A DNA stretch of 64,000 bases, from positions 4,363-68,362 of the forward strand of contig JAWUYA010000024.1 in the NCBI GenBank assembly GCA_034111045.1. The letters run 5' to 3'. Shown piece after piece: positions 29,085-38,507 of the stretch. A model generated the notes under the pieces. The model worked only from the letters and a program-made list of their open reading frames with translations. It was not told where the DNA came from and did not search any database. Position 1 is the first letter of the stretch; every line of letters begins with the position of its first letter. The position numbers and the translations under genes were made by a program. The stretch comes from JALJPB01 sp034111045 (GTDB lineage Bacteria; Pseudomonadota; Gammaproteobacteria; Enterobacterales; Alteromonadaceae).

Positions 29085-30125
29085 TCAACATTTATACATA
29101 CTCAAACGTATCATCAGCTCTATTTGTGAGTTTGTTTGGGTTTTATGGAAAATAGACTGTAAATGTGTTCTTAACGTATTAATCGTCACACCAAATTTTT
29201 CAGGTAACTCATTGAGTTTTTTATTTTTATAAAGTGCTTTTAATAAATTAAGTTCTTTATTAGTGAGCTGGTATTCTTGGGCAACTAAGGCCCAATTCAT
29301 TAGTTGTTCAAAATTTACAGTCATCAATGTTGTTGCAACACCAGAGTTAATGATGATTTTTTTCTCCAGTGGTGTAATAGAAATTAACGCATGACTGCCA
29401 TTTTGATTATCTAATGTTATCGAATTGATCTTGGGCGACGATTGCTGTGCAGCTTGATGTAACAATTGCTGAAGTTTTATATTTTCATGTTTCTTTGTTA
29501 GCACGAGGTCGTTGTTAACTATTTTCATAAAATCATTATGAATAAGGTGACCAAGCATAAATTGATTTACAAAAATTATTTTTTCCTGAAAATCGTATAA
29601 AATAATGCCTTTGCTGCCTTGCTCTATTATCTGTTGAACAACCTCGAGTCGATTTAAACTTTTTTCATGAATAGTAGAGACTTTCAACGCGTTAATTAAG
29701 TGGGGCAGTAAACATAACAAGGTCGCTAATTCTTGTTCACTATAAACATGACTTTTTTCACCTTTACTCACCGAAAACAACATCTGATAAACTATGTTCT
29801 CGACAAAAAGGTTGCTCTGACAAAAGTAACAATGACTAGGTAAAACAGAGGCGGGTGTTGAAGTTTCTGCAAATAAACGAACACCATCATTTGCAGTAAA
29901 GGGCTCGTTGGTATTGTTTTTAATTGAATATAATAAAAGTTCAGCACTTTGTTGATTGACAAGTGACAATGAAACTTTATCAGAGTAGGTAATGGCGGCA
30001 ACTTTATCAGTAAACAATGACCAACGGTCGAATAAAGCCGCACTATAAATACACTCAATGCATTTAGAGGTGTTTTGCCAAAAATCAAATTGATTGTGAC
30101 TATCTTCCATTGACTCAAATCCCAT
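29085..30125 (-). CDS. LuxR/GerE-type helix-turn-helix regulator with PAS-like sensor
   Basis: The 346-aa protein ends in a LuxR-type DNA-binding domain (about 280-346). YQLTNKELNLLKALYKN is followed by LNELPEKFGVTINTLRTHLQSIFHKT, the recognition helix and its partner. The middle (about 165-255) resembles a PAS domain (GIILYDFQEKIIFVNQFML). The N-terminal half is unassigned. No signal peptide or membrane helix is present. An in-frame ATG 15 bases further in (30110) could be the true start. The target genes and ligand are unknown. Confidence 0.72.
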   Translation of the reverse strand: MGFESMEDSHNQFDFWQNTSKCIECIYSAALFDRWSLFTDKVAAITYSDKVSLSLVNQQSAELLLYSIKNNTNEPFTANDGVRLFAETSTPASVLPSHCYFCQSNLFVENIVYQMLFSVSKGEKSHVYSEQELATLLCLLPHLINALKVSTIHEKSLNRLEVVQQIIEQGSKGIILYDFQEKIIFVNQFMLGHLIHNDFMKIVNNDLVLTKKHENIKLQQLLHQAAQQSSPKINSITLDNQNGSHALISITPLEKKIIINSGVATTLMTVNFEQLMNWALVAQEYQLTNKELNLLKALYKNKKLNELPEKFGVTINTLRTHLQSIFHKTQTNSQIELMIRLSMYKC

Positions 30126-30500
30126 TTTGAATGACTTATGGCGTTAATATTAGCCCTAATGCTATTCATTAGAAATCATTGGTATCTATGAGTCAGAATA
30201 TTTAACAGCATAATTTATACTCATGCTCATCATGACTACAGAGCAGTCGAGTATAGTTAACTATTTAGGATTTTTCATAGGTATGCATGAGTCTATTTTA
30301 CTTACATGTACAAAAGAAAAATTAACAAGCATATTGTTGATAATAAAAAAAGATGTGATTTCAAGGAGTAAGTTAGTTTTTATTTATGGCATAAGCTTTG
30401 CAAATTCTGCTGCAAATACCTTGTGATTGTCGGTAAGGGTATTTATGTCGTGGGACCTTTATGTTTCTACAAATGTTAAATGTTAAATAAGGAGTTTATG
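30126..30500. other. Intergenic stretch before the small secreted protein gene
   Basis: These 375 bases separate the divergent regulator and the secreted-protein gene and should hold both promoters. An open frame of 67 codons on the plus strand (30223-30426) has no good ribosome site or family resemblance and is not called a gene. Confidence 0.5.
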
Positions 30501-30911
30501 ATGAAATTTTTAAAGTTAACGCTAGTAACTGCAGCAATTTTAGTAGCAACTAGTACACAAGCGGTAACCTACAAATTTATTGCTAAGGATAATTCTGCTG
30601 AAACCAAAATTTGTGTCTTAGCGGGTAGCAATGAAAAGACTAAGTTGAAACGCATGATAAGACGCTATTCAAATACCAACCGATTTACCACTAACCCTAG
30701 ATATATCGCTAACTATATTAGCTGTAATGACATGGTCATTGCAAGTTTTGCGAGTCGATACCATGCTGATGATGTGGCAAGTTACTTGAATAGATATACG
30801 CTACCTAAAAACAAAACCATGGAAACTGATGTAACAATTAAGGATATCGCTTCATTATCAAAAAGATATGATTTACCCGATAAAGTAATAACCGTTTATG
30901 TCGGTCAGTAA
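30501..30911 (+). CDS. Small secreted protein, DUF3718-like
   Basis: The start at 30501 lies 6 bases after AAGGAG, a strong ribosome site; an ATG directly before it (30498) is also possible. The 136-aa product begins with a classic signal peptide (MKFLKLTLVTAAILVATSTQA, cleaved after about residue 21). The mature part has two cysteines (in KICVLAG and NYISCNDM) that could form a disulfide and is rich in Lys and Arg. The ICVLAG block and size resemble the DUF3718 family of Alteromonadales, whose function is unknown. It is followed by a strong hairpin. Confidence 0.7.
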   Translation: MKFLKLTLVTAAILVATSTQAVTYKFIAKDNSAETKICVLAGSNEKTKLKRMIRRYSNTNRFTTNPRYIANYISCNDMVIASFASRYHADDVASYLNRYTLPKNKTMETDVTIKDIASLSKRYDLPDKVITVYVGQ

Positions 30912-30926
30912 AATTTAGCTGGTCAA

Positions 30927-30957
30927 AACTTAAACGCTTCTTTCAAGCGTTTAAGTT
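30927..30957 (+). terminator. Hairpin after the secreted protein gene
   Basis: A perfect 13-bp stem (AACTTAAACGCTT with its complement) and a 5-base loop lie 16 bases after the stop codon. There is no T-run after it, so it may act as a terminator or as an mRNA end stabiliser. Confidence 0.6.
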
Positions 30958-31162
30958 AAATAGCTTAGCCCATTTTCTGTTATTGCATTTACTGAAATAT
31001 CGGTTTGTAAAAAACCAAGATAAAATAGTCAGGATCATGCCTTAAATAGCAGATCGAGTAAGGAGCAATAAATCAGCGGGTGAAATTAAGAAACGTTTAA
31101 CAGTTAGTTATCAATAATTATAAAAATACGTCTATATAATTAAAGGCTAGCTTACAACTAAA

Positions 31163-31348
31163 CTAAACTAATTCAACTAACTCAATAACTTCATATTCAT
31201 AACTAAACGCTCTTAACGCTTTACCTGAATCGGTAATAAACTCGACGGTAGTCGAACGAGGATGAATTAATACTGCTTCAAACTCTTCGCCCGCAGAACA
31301 ACCATGTTCAGATTTCTTTTCAATATCTGTCGTTAACTTTATACGCAT
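31163..31348 (-). CDS. Small hypothetical protein
   Basis: The 61-aa acidic protein (MRIKLTTDIEKKSEHGC start) has a predicted all-beta look, with alternating strands such as FEAVLIHPRSTTVEFITD. It resembles small beta-barrel proteins, but no family was recognised. It has no signal or membrane segment, and the ribosome site is weak. It is isolated between the secreted protein and the CBS gene, on the opposite strand to the former. Confidence 0.55.
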   Translation of the reverse strand: MRIKLTTDIEKKSEHGCSAGEEFEAVLIHPRSTTVEFITDSGKALRAFSYEYEVIELVELV

Positions 31349-31584
31349 ACTTAAAACACTTAATATTAATTTAATTAGCGCTATTGTATCAGAAGAATGA
31401 GTCTCTGTATGAAATTTATATTGAGCACAAGAGTGATTTTGACGTGGTTAAGAAAATGTATGAAGGTCAATTTTTTTTCTTTACCTCAATACTGTCACAG
31501 GACAACTGAATTCTGAACAACAACCCTCAGCAAACTCTTCATCTCATGTTGATATCAGTCCAGTTATATTCGCCCTTATGATGA

Positions 31585-32004
31585 TCAAGTCCGTTTGTGC
31601 TGTTCTTCAAGCACTTTAAAAATATCACGCCAACTTAAAATACCAACCGGCTTGCCATTAATATCAACAATCGGAATGCAAGATATATTATGTTGATTAA
31701 AGATTGATATTGCCTGATAAACGCCAGCGTTAGGGGTTAGGCTAATTACCTGTCTAGACATTATCTGGTGGGCCTTTTTATTAAGTGTCGCTGCATCTTT
31801 AACAGATTCAGTAGCCATACCAATATTAGGACTTAACGCGTTGAGTAAATCTCTGTCGGAAATAATACCAGCAATTACACCTGCCTCAACCACTAATAAG
31901 TGATGAAAAGCAGCATGATCAAAAATATGTTTTACTACCATCAGAGAATCATTCATTTTTACACTAACAACAGCTTTAGTCATTATTGTTTCGATTGTCA
32001 TCAT
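31585..32004 (-). CDS. Tandem CBS-domain protein
   Basis: The 139-aa protein consists of two CBS motifs, about 5-60 (IMTKAVVSVKMNDSLMVVKH...GIISDRDLL) and 80-135 (IMSRQVISLTPNAGVYQAI...GILSWRDIF). Such stand-alone pairs bind adenosine nucleotides and regulate partner proteins. No partner is encoded beside it. The ribosome site before ATG is modest. Confidence 0.85.
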   Translation of the reverse strand: MMTIETIMTKAVVSVKMNDSLMVVKHIFDHAAFHHLLVVEAGVIAGIISDRDLLNALSPNIGMATESVKDAATLNKKAHQIMSRQVISLTPNAGVYQAISIFNQHNISCIPIVDINGKPVGILSWRDIFKVLEEQHKRT

Positions 32005-32590
32005 TCTGCCTTTTTATTTTATGACATTAGGTTTACAACACTGCTTACAACTAAAAGCAAGTAACGAATCACCATGCTCGTTTTCTTTTGAAAATTCTCT
32101 ATGATGAACTTTGAAAATAAAAACCTTTAATACTACAATATTAGACCAAACCAGCATGTGATCTATAAGTGATTGAACGGCTAAAAATAATCAAGACAAT
32201 CCTTTATCAGAAAATCATCGATGAACGTTAGGGTTTGAGCAACCTTAGAAGACCCTCAGTAGATACCCTTTTCCTCATCTAATTATACTGTGGAAGTTAA
32301 TAATTAACTAACTACTATTGCTTATTTACTGGCATATTATCAACTGATTTTTCGTCAATATACCGATTTATCTCAAGATGATTTATTACAAGTGATATAA
32401 CCACCGAATAAATCACTGAGGAATTGATCAGCGCTGTAACCCACTAAAAATAAACTGCTGTATATAAAAATTGTAAAGTAGCTATAGCAAACAGATAAAA
32501 ACTTAATTGTATTGATTCAGTTATAGTGACTGTACAAAAGAACAGTTAAAATATATCATCTTAAGTAGAGCACTTAACTTATAGCATTAA
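32005..32590. other. Intergenic stretch before topB, with a short coding-like patch
   Basis: These 586 bases have no complete gene. A 30-codon plus-strand frame without a start codon (32308-32400, including AYLLAYYQLIFRQYTDLS) reads like protein and could be a relic. It is too short for a firm call. The topB promoter must lie near the right side. Confidence 0.4.
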
Positions 32591-34552
32591 ATGAGATTAT
32601 ACATAGCTGAAAAACCAAGTTTAGGCCGAGCAATAGCAGCCGCCTTACCTAAACCTCAAAAAAGTCAGCAAGGCTATATTGAACTAGCTAATGGCGATAA
32701 AATCACTTGGTGTATCGGCCATATTCTTGAGCAAGCTCAGCCTGAGGCGTATGATGAAAAATATAAAAAATGGCAATTTGATCATTTACCTATATTACCT
32801 GAACACTGGCAATTACAAGCAAAAAGCCAAACCAAGGCTCAACTAAGCGTAATAAAAACGCTCGTCAAACAAGCGGATGAAATTGTTCATGCTGGCGATC
32901 CTGACCGTGAAGGCCAATTACTAGTAGACGAAGTTATCGACTTTCTCAACGTCAGTAAAGCTAAAAAAGCCAAGATACAAAGGTTATTAATCAGTGATTT
33001 AAATAGCCCTGCGGTGCAAAGAGCACTGCAAAACCTTAAAGCCAATAGTGAGTTCATGCCGTTATCAATATCGGCACTTGCCCGCTCAAGAGCAGATTGG
33101 CTTTATGGCATCAACTTAACCCGAGCCTATACCATACAAGGACAGAAAGTTGGTTTTAGCGGCGTTTTATCAGTAGGCAGAGTGCAAACCCCTTTACTTG
33201 GCTTGGTGGTTCAACGTGATTTAGATATTAATAGCTTTCAATCAACACCTTTTTATCAAGTATATGCTCACCTTCAAACAAGTCAGAATGAAACGTTCAT
33301 CGCAAAATGGCAACCGAGTGCAAAATGCCAACCTTATATGGATGATGAAAATAGGATTTTAGTCAAAAGTCTCGCTGAAAATGTCGTCAGTCGTATTCAC
33401 AACCAGCCGGCAGTAGTGAAGACTGCAAAATATGAGCAAAAAAAGCAGGTTGCGCCATTGCCTTATAGTTTATCATCACTGCAAATAGACGCTGCTAAGC
33501 GCTTTTCAATGAATGCAAAGCTGGTTTTAGATGTTTGTCAGTCACTTTATGAAAAACATAAATTGATCACCTATCCTCGCAGTGATTGCCGATTTTTACC
33601 TAATGAACATTTTAAGCAAGCGCCAAGTATTATCAAGATGTTAACATCAAGCAACCCAAGTATTGCTAGTGCCGCAAAAGGCGCAGATAGTACCATTAAA
33701 AGTAAAGCGTGGAATGATAAGAAAGTCACGGCTCATCACGCTATTATTCCGACAGAAAAGCCTCCCCAAAAGGTCAATCTCAACCCTTTTGAAAGTAATG
33801 TTTATCAACTTATTGTGCGTCAATATTTGGCTCAGTTTTATCCACCTTACCTTTATCATCAAACAATTATTGAGATTGAAATTGGTGGTGGATTATTTAA
33901 AGCCAATGCTAAAAGTCCGCTCAATAGTGGCTGGAAGGTTTTATTTAACGGCAGTAACAGTACTCACCAGAAATTAGCGCGAGAAAATAACGACAATAGT
34001 GGTTTAGATACTGAACATTCACTTAATGAGCAATTACTGCCACAGCTTAACACAGCCGATAAGTTACACTGCCAAAACGGTGAGCTGATTGAAAAAAACA
34101 CCCAAGCACCTCAGTATTTTACCGATGCAAGTTTATTGTCTGCCATGACCGGCATTGGGCGATTTGTCAGTGATCACAAGATAAAAAAAATATTAAAAGA
34201 CACCGATGGTTTAGGCACAGAAGCAACACGGGCTGGGATCATTGATTTACTCTTTAACCGTGGTTTTTTAATACGTCACGGTAAACAAATTCATGCAACC
34301 GAAGTGGGCAAAGGACTCATTGCCGCACTACCTGATATTGCCACAAAACCCGATATGACAGCGCAATGGGAAGCCAATTTAAATGCCATTAGTGAAAAAA
34401 AAAGCAGCTATCAAAATTTTATGACTCCATTAGTAGAGACCTTACATCATGTTATTAACATCGCTAGCGAGCACTTACCTACTCAACTAAAAGGGTTAAC
34501 TGCCGTCAATAAAAAGGCGCCTTATAAAAAGCGGCGTTATACTAAAAAGTGA
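32591..34552 (+). CDS. topB: DNA topoisomerase III
   Basis: This type IA topoisomerase decatenates DNA. Its 653 aa and the position of the catalytic tyrosine (Y328 in ITYPRSDCRF) equal those of E. coli TopB. The Toprim domain carries the GDPDREGQLLVDE acidic motif near residues 103-115, and the start is MRLYIAEKPSLGRAIAAALP. The tail after residue 625 is basic (KKAPYKKRRYTKK) and probably helps bind DNA. It stands alone, not obviously in an operon. Confidence 0.96.
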   Translation: MRLYIAEKPSLGRAIAAALPKPQKSQQGYIELANGDKITWCIGHILEQAQPEAYDEKYKKWQFDHLPILPEHWQLQAKSQTKAQLSVIKTLVKQADEIVHAGDPDREGQLLVDEVIDFLNVSKAKKAKIQRLLISDLNSPAVQRALQNLKANSEFMPLSISALARSRADWLYGINLTRAYTIQGQKVGFSGVLSVGRVQTPLLGLVVQRDLDINSFQSTPFYQVYAHLQTSQNETFIAKWQPSAKCQPYMDDENRILVKSLAENVVSRIHNQPAVVKTAKYEQKKQVAPLPYSLSSLQIDAAKRFSMNAKLVLDVCQSLYEKHKLITYPRSDCRFLPNEHFKQAPSIIKMLTSSNPSIASAAKGADSTIKSKAWNDKKVTAHHAIIPTEKPPQKVNLNPFESNVYQLIVRQYLAQFYPPYLYHQTIIEIEIGGGLFKANAKSPLNSGWKVLFNGSNSTHQKLARENNDNSGLDTEHSLNEQLLPQLNTADKLHCQNGELIEKNTQAPQYFTDASLLSAMTGIGRFVSDHKIKKILKDTDGLGTEATRAGIIDLLFNRGFLIRHGKQIHATEVGKGLIAALPDIATKPDMTAQWEANLNAISEKKSSYQNFMTPLVETLHHVINIASEHLPTQLKGLTAVNKKAPYKKRRYTKK

Positions 34553-34829
34553 AATGAGTAGAGCTCAAGTCAATACAGTTGAGTTAATGACTTGTTGTAC
34601 CACCTCAGTCAATGCATAATCACGGTATCGAGAAATTCAAACCAACCTAGCTGATCATATGGGTTCGGGGTTATTTATCACTTTTATTAATTTATTCACT
34701 CTAACGGTATTACCAAGTTAACCTTTTTTAAAGACACTATCGTTTTAAAAATTTTTTATCATTCTCTTACGTTATCTGCTAGATTATCTGTTAACCGTAT
34801 TGCAAAAAAATAATAAAAAAAGGCATAAT

Positions 34830-35408
34830 ATGGCTTCACGAGAAACGGCTGATTACAAAAACACTTCTCAAGAAAATACTCCATTTTCCAATAAGTCGCT
34901 TGTTGTTGAACAATGTCCCTCATTACAGCAATTAAATTACCAAGGTGTAGCTCCCATTTACCTTAAAATGACAAGGTTATTCAATCTATTTTGTACGGCT
35001 GTAACTCTATCGCTATTAATTATTAGTCAAAGACAACCCTTCTTTCCATTAACATCTCAAAACTTTAATATCATCAGTAATATAATTTTAATCATAGGCT
35101 TATTAGGCTTACTCAATTATTGGTATGGGATTGTTGCCAATAAAAAAAAATTCTTTGCCATTCGTGAGCAAGATATCACCTATTGTTCTGGGCTTATTTT
35201 TCAAAAAACCGTTACCCAACCTATTTCACGTGTTCAGCACGTAGAACTTAAAAGAGGCCCCATAGAGCGTAAAGCTGGCTTAGCCTGTTTACAACTCTTT
35301 AGTGCCGGTGGCGCATCTCATACTTTTGAGATCCCAGGCTTATTACTAGAAAATGCCGAATCGATACGTCAATTCATTGTTGATCACAAAACCATTAGTA
35401 GTAACTAA
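34830..35408 (+). CDS. Bacterial PH-domain membrane protein, YdbS-like
   Basis: The ATG at 34830 has AAAAGG about 7 bases upstream and is chosen over a TTG at 34800. The product of about 192 aa has two transmembrane helices (about 55-75 and 80-105) and a C-terminal bPH2 domain with AIREQDITYCSGLIFQKTV and QPISRVQHVELKRGP, the strand-loop pattern of the YdbS family. The role of this family is unclear. It lies 24 bases before a larger bPH2 gene with which it forms a pair. Confidence 0.8.
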   Translation: MASRETADYKNTSQENTPFSNKSLVVEQCPSLQQLNYQGVAPIYLKMTRLFNLFCTAVTLSLLIISQRQPFFPLTSQNFNIISNIILIIGLLGLLNYWYGIVANKKKFFAIREQDITYCSGLIFQKTVTQPISRVQHVELKRGPIERKAGLACLQLFSAGGASHTFEIPGLLLENAESIRQFIVDHKTISSN

Positions 35409-35432
35409 TGAAGCAATAGGTAATACACTCAA

Positions 35433-37004
35433 ATGGACACGGCTGAAACAAAGGTCCTTAATGTATATGATAAAAATGCCCTAGCGCATTGGCAACGAAT
35501 GTCGCCTATTGCTATTATTTATTTTATCGCTAACTTTATCAAAGTCTTATTAAGTAATATTGTCATTCTCTTACCCGCACTTTACTTAAGTTATGATTTT
35601 ATTATGGAAAACCTGATATTGGGGCTTACTGTCATTATTTTACTGATAAGCTTTGCTGTTATTAGCACTTTCCTGCGTTTTTATTTTTTTCAATATCGCC
35701 TGAAGAATGATCATATTGACATTAGGTCGGGCGTTATTTCTAAAACACATATCAACTTACCTTTTACTCGTATACAGAATGTAAAATTGGAACAACCGAT
35801 ATATTACCGATGGTTTAATTATACTTGTTTACAACTTGATACCGCTGGGTCAGCTAAACAAGAAGCAAAAATAGTTGCTCTAAAAGCTGATTTTGCAGAA
35901 CAGCTCAAAACAGAAATTTTAGCACAACACTTAAGTAAAAAAGAGCCGGGTACTTGTAATAAACCAGCAGACCAACCGTTAGAGCCTCAAAAGTCAGTGG
36001 CAGAAGAAGTATTAAATACTCGCTCAATACCTGACTTGATTATTCATGGTTTAACAAATAACCGTATCTGGATTTTTCTGGGGGGACTAGCACCATTTTT
36101 TGATGATTTCAGTCATTATATCCTGCAATTTTTTCAAAAAACCGGTGTCGATATCGAGCATTTATTGACCATTACTGACAAGCCTATATGGCAAATAATC
36201 CTTTATGCATCAACACTGACATTCCTCTTCCTATTGATTATTTCATTATGTTCAATAGCGGCTTCAATTCTCACTTTTTACCGATACACCTTAAGTAAAT
36301 TAGAAGATCGCTATATTCGCCGCAGTGGACTGTTTACTAAGCATGAAGTGACCATGCGCTTATCTCGACTCCAGTTGGTCATAAGACAGCAAGACTGGCT
36401 AGATGTGCTGCTTAAACGAATTAATTTAACGTTTGAGCAAATCAATGTTTCTGTTAACCACAACCAGATGAACGCACAAAATGATAAAATTATAGTCCCT
36501 TCTATAAAACCTAATGAATGTACAAAATTACTTAACGATATTTATCCTGAAAACCAAATGATGACAATAAGTTACCAAGCTATTAGTAAACAATTTTTAT
36601 TGAAAAATTGGGGACTAATATTAACGCCTTTATGTGCAACGCTTACCATCCTTTTTATTGTGGGTAACAAACCGCTATTATTAACAGCAGTACTGCCTTT
36701 GTATGTTTTTTTAAGCGCTCTCGTTGTTATGCGTTGGTATCGCTGGGGCTATGCAAGCGATGAAAACTATACCTATATCCGTAAAGGTTTTTTTGGTGTT
36801 GACTACTACTGTTTTCCCACTTATAAAACCCAACAAGTTCACTATAAACAAAGCTGGTTTTTAAAGCGTCATCAGCTTTGTTCTATTAATTTTGTACTTG
36901 CTGCCGGTACGCAAAGTATCCCTTACATCAATGAAAATAAAGGGTTGTCGTTGACCGACGATACAATTTTTAAAGTTGAAAGCACCAAAAAATCATGGAT
37001 GTGA
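35433..37004 (+). CDS. Bacterial PH-domain membrane protein, YdbT-like
   Basis: The 523-aa partner of the YdbS-like protein has about six transmembrane helices in three pairs and repeated bPH2 domains. Domain one begins NDHIDIRSGVISKTH with INLPFTRIQNVKLEQP, another is near RYIRRSGLFTKHEV, and the last is near YTYIRKGFFGVDYY. Tandem PH domains of this type are commonly found next to YdbS. It probably forms a membrane complex with the upstream product. Function is not established. Confidence 0.8.
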   Translation: MDTAETKVLNVYDKNALAHWQRMSPIAIIYFIANFIKVLLSNIVILLPALYLSYDFIMENLILGLTVIILLISFAVISTFLRFYFFQYRLKNDHIDIRSGVISKTHINLPFTRIQNVKLEQPIYYRWFNYTCLQLDTAGSAKQEAKIVALKADFAEQLKTEILAQHLSKKEPGTCNKPADQPLEPQKSVAEEVLNTRSIPDLIIHGLTNNRIWIFLGGLAPFFDDFSHYILQFFQKTGVDIEHLLTITDKPIWQIILYASTLTFLFLLIISLCSIAASILTFYRYTLSKLEDRYIRRSGLFTKHEVTMRLSRLQLVIRQQDWLDVLLKRINLTFEQINVSVNHNQMNAQNDKIIVPSIKPNECTKLLNDIYPENQMMTISYQAISKQFLLKNWGLILTPLCATLTILFIVGNKPLLLTAVLPLYVFLSALVVMRWYRWGYASDENYTYIRKGFFGVDYYCFPTYKTQQVHYKQSWFLKRHQLCSINFVLAAGTQSIPYINENKGLSLTDDTIFKVESTKKSWM

Positions 37005-37030
37005 TGCTCTGTTTGTTTAATAAAGTTGAC

Positions 37031-37063
37031 GGTATTAACAACTAGCCTGTTGGTTGTAATACC
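37031..37063. terminator. Hairpin between the PH-domain pair and argR
   Basis: An imperfect inverted repeat (GGTATTAACAAC against GTTGTAATACC, one bulge) lies between convergent genes. It may terminate both; there is no T-run on either side, so it is only a weak call. Confidence 0.4.
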
Positions 37064-37135
37064 TCAGTGTAATGACAATCATTAAGCTTCATCTATCATC
37101 AAGAAATAAAATGTAATACCTTGATAAAAATAAAA

Positions 37136-37615
37136 TTAATCTTTTTTAATGCCTAGCAAATCCCTGACAGATTGGGTTATTTCATCGATACGGTTTATGT
37201 CTGTTGGTGCGATAAAAATAGTATCATCTCCAGCAAGCGTGCCAAGAATTCCAACAGGCTCCCCTAAGCTATCAAGCATACGAGATATTAATGGTGCGCC
37301 TCCGATTCCTGTTTTTAGAATAATTTGCATGCCATTGTGCTTGACGCCTAAAACTACGGACTCGATAGCATGTTTAGATCGTGGAATAGCCAATTCATCA
37401 GGCAAAATATAAACGATTTGATTATTGGTATTACGGGTTTTAACTGCCCCTAGTTTTGCTAATAATCGTGATATTTTTGCTTGCGATATATTCTCAAAAC
37501 CTTGCTCAGCTAACGCCTCAGCAAGTTGGCCTTGAGAGCCGTAACATTGTTCTTTTAAGAGTTTCTTAAAGACTTGAATTAGATTTGATTCTTGTTGTTT
37601 TTTATCGTCACTCAT
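37136..37615 (-). CDS. argR: Arginine repressor ArgR
   Basis: ArgR is the hexameric, arginine-dependent repressor of arginine genes. The 159 aa have an N-terminal winged helix with recognition helix QAKISRLLAKLGAVKTRN (about 45-63) and a C-terminal oligomerisation and arginine-binding domain with VGILGTLAGDDTIFIAP (about 122-138). It is convergent with the PH-domain gene. In many gammaproteobacteria argR is near mdh; that gene is not here. Confidence 0.93.
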   Translation of the reverse strand: MSDDKKQQESNLIQVFKKLLKEQCYGSQGQLAEALAEQGFENISQAKISRLLAKLGAVKTRNTNNQIVYILPDELAIPRSKHAIESVVLGVKHNGMQIILKTGIGGAPLISRMLDSLGEPVGILGTLAGDDTIFIAPTDINRIDEITQSVRDLLGIKKD

Positions 37616-37804
37616 AGGTTACTTAAAGCCTCGAAAATTTTAGTGGGGGGTACTCTTTCGTGCAGTAGTTTAATCTAATGAGTAGCTAACTGCTAATTTC
37701 TACTAAGGTCTGTCAATCTTTAAGGGGCTAAATGTTAAAACATCCGGTTACATCTACAAATGAACAAATACCCATTTTTGTTATCTACCTTTTCATAAAT
37801 ATTA

Positions 37805-38485
37805 ATGATGAATAACAAAATAAAGAGACAAAAAGTGAATAATAAATTACAGATTTTTTGGACAAACAACAAGTTGATATTTTTATTTGTCAGTTTACTC
37901 TTAGTGTTTCGTAGCGCCGTAGCTGATTGGAACAGGGTACCGACGGGGTCAATGAAACCAACCATAGTTGAAGGTGATCGGATTTTTGTAAATAAAATGG
38001 CTTATGATTTACGTCTCCCTTTTACCCATATTTCACTAGTGACAATCGCTGACCCTGAACCTGGTGACATTATTATTTTTGATTCTGTTGCTGCAGATAA
38101 AAAACTCGTCAAAAGAGTAATAGGCATTCCTGGTGATGCTATATCGATGATCGGCAATGTGCTATCAATCAATGGTCAAGCTCTTTCCTATCAACCTCTA
38201 AAATCCAATAGTGATATCTCATCTCACAAAGAAATTTTATTTGGTAAAACCCACAGCATTACCATAAAAAGAGAAGGGTCAAGTTTATCTAGCTTTTCTG
38301 AAGTCACCGTACCTGAAAACCAATTTTTAGTTTTAGGTGATAACCGTGATAACAGTGCCGACTCAAGAGTGATTGGCTTTGTGCCCAGAGCAGAGATTGT
38401 TGGGCAAGCAAACAAGGTGATCATGTCTCTCGATTATGATAATTACTATTTGCCAAGATTCGAACGGTTTTTTAAATCATTATAA
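37805..38485 (+). CDS. lepB: Signal peptidase I family protein
   Basis: The 226-aa membrane protease cleaves signal peptides at the outer face of the inner membrane. One transmembrane helix (about 24-40) is followed by the nucleophile S49 in TGSMKPT and the general base K103 in KRVIGIPGD, with the late motif VLGDNRDNSADSR. It is smaller than E. coli LepB, which has a second membrane helix and extra loops. It may therefore be a second paralogue specialised for fewer substrates, so the symbol is tentative. Two adjacent ATGs can serve as start. Confidence 0.85.
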   Translation: MMNNKIKRQKVNNKLQIFWTNNKLIFLFVSLLLVFRSAVADWNRVPTGSMKPTIVEGDRIFVNKMAYDLRLPFTHISLVTIADPEPGDIIIFDSVAADKKLVKRVIGIPGDAISMIGNVLSINGQALSYQPLKSNSDISSHKEILFGKTHSITIKREGSSLSSFSEVTVPENQFLVLGDNRDNSADSRVIGFVPRAEIVGQANKVIMSLDYDNYYLPRFERFFKSL

Positions 38486-38507
38486 ACTTGGCTATAAAAG
38501 TCATCGG

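Noticed and set aside
30223..30426. A 67-codon plus-strand frame upstream of the secreted protein
   Set aside because: No ribosome site or recognisable fold; it overlaps the region expected to hold promoters.
32308..32400. Thirty-codon coding-like patch before topB
   Set aside because: Too short and without a start codon; kept only as a remark in the gap entry.
37735..37965. A 76-codon minus-strand frame overlapping the signal peptidase gene
   Set aside because: It is antisense to a well-supported gene and its composition matches no family.
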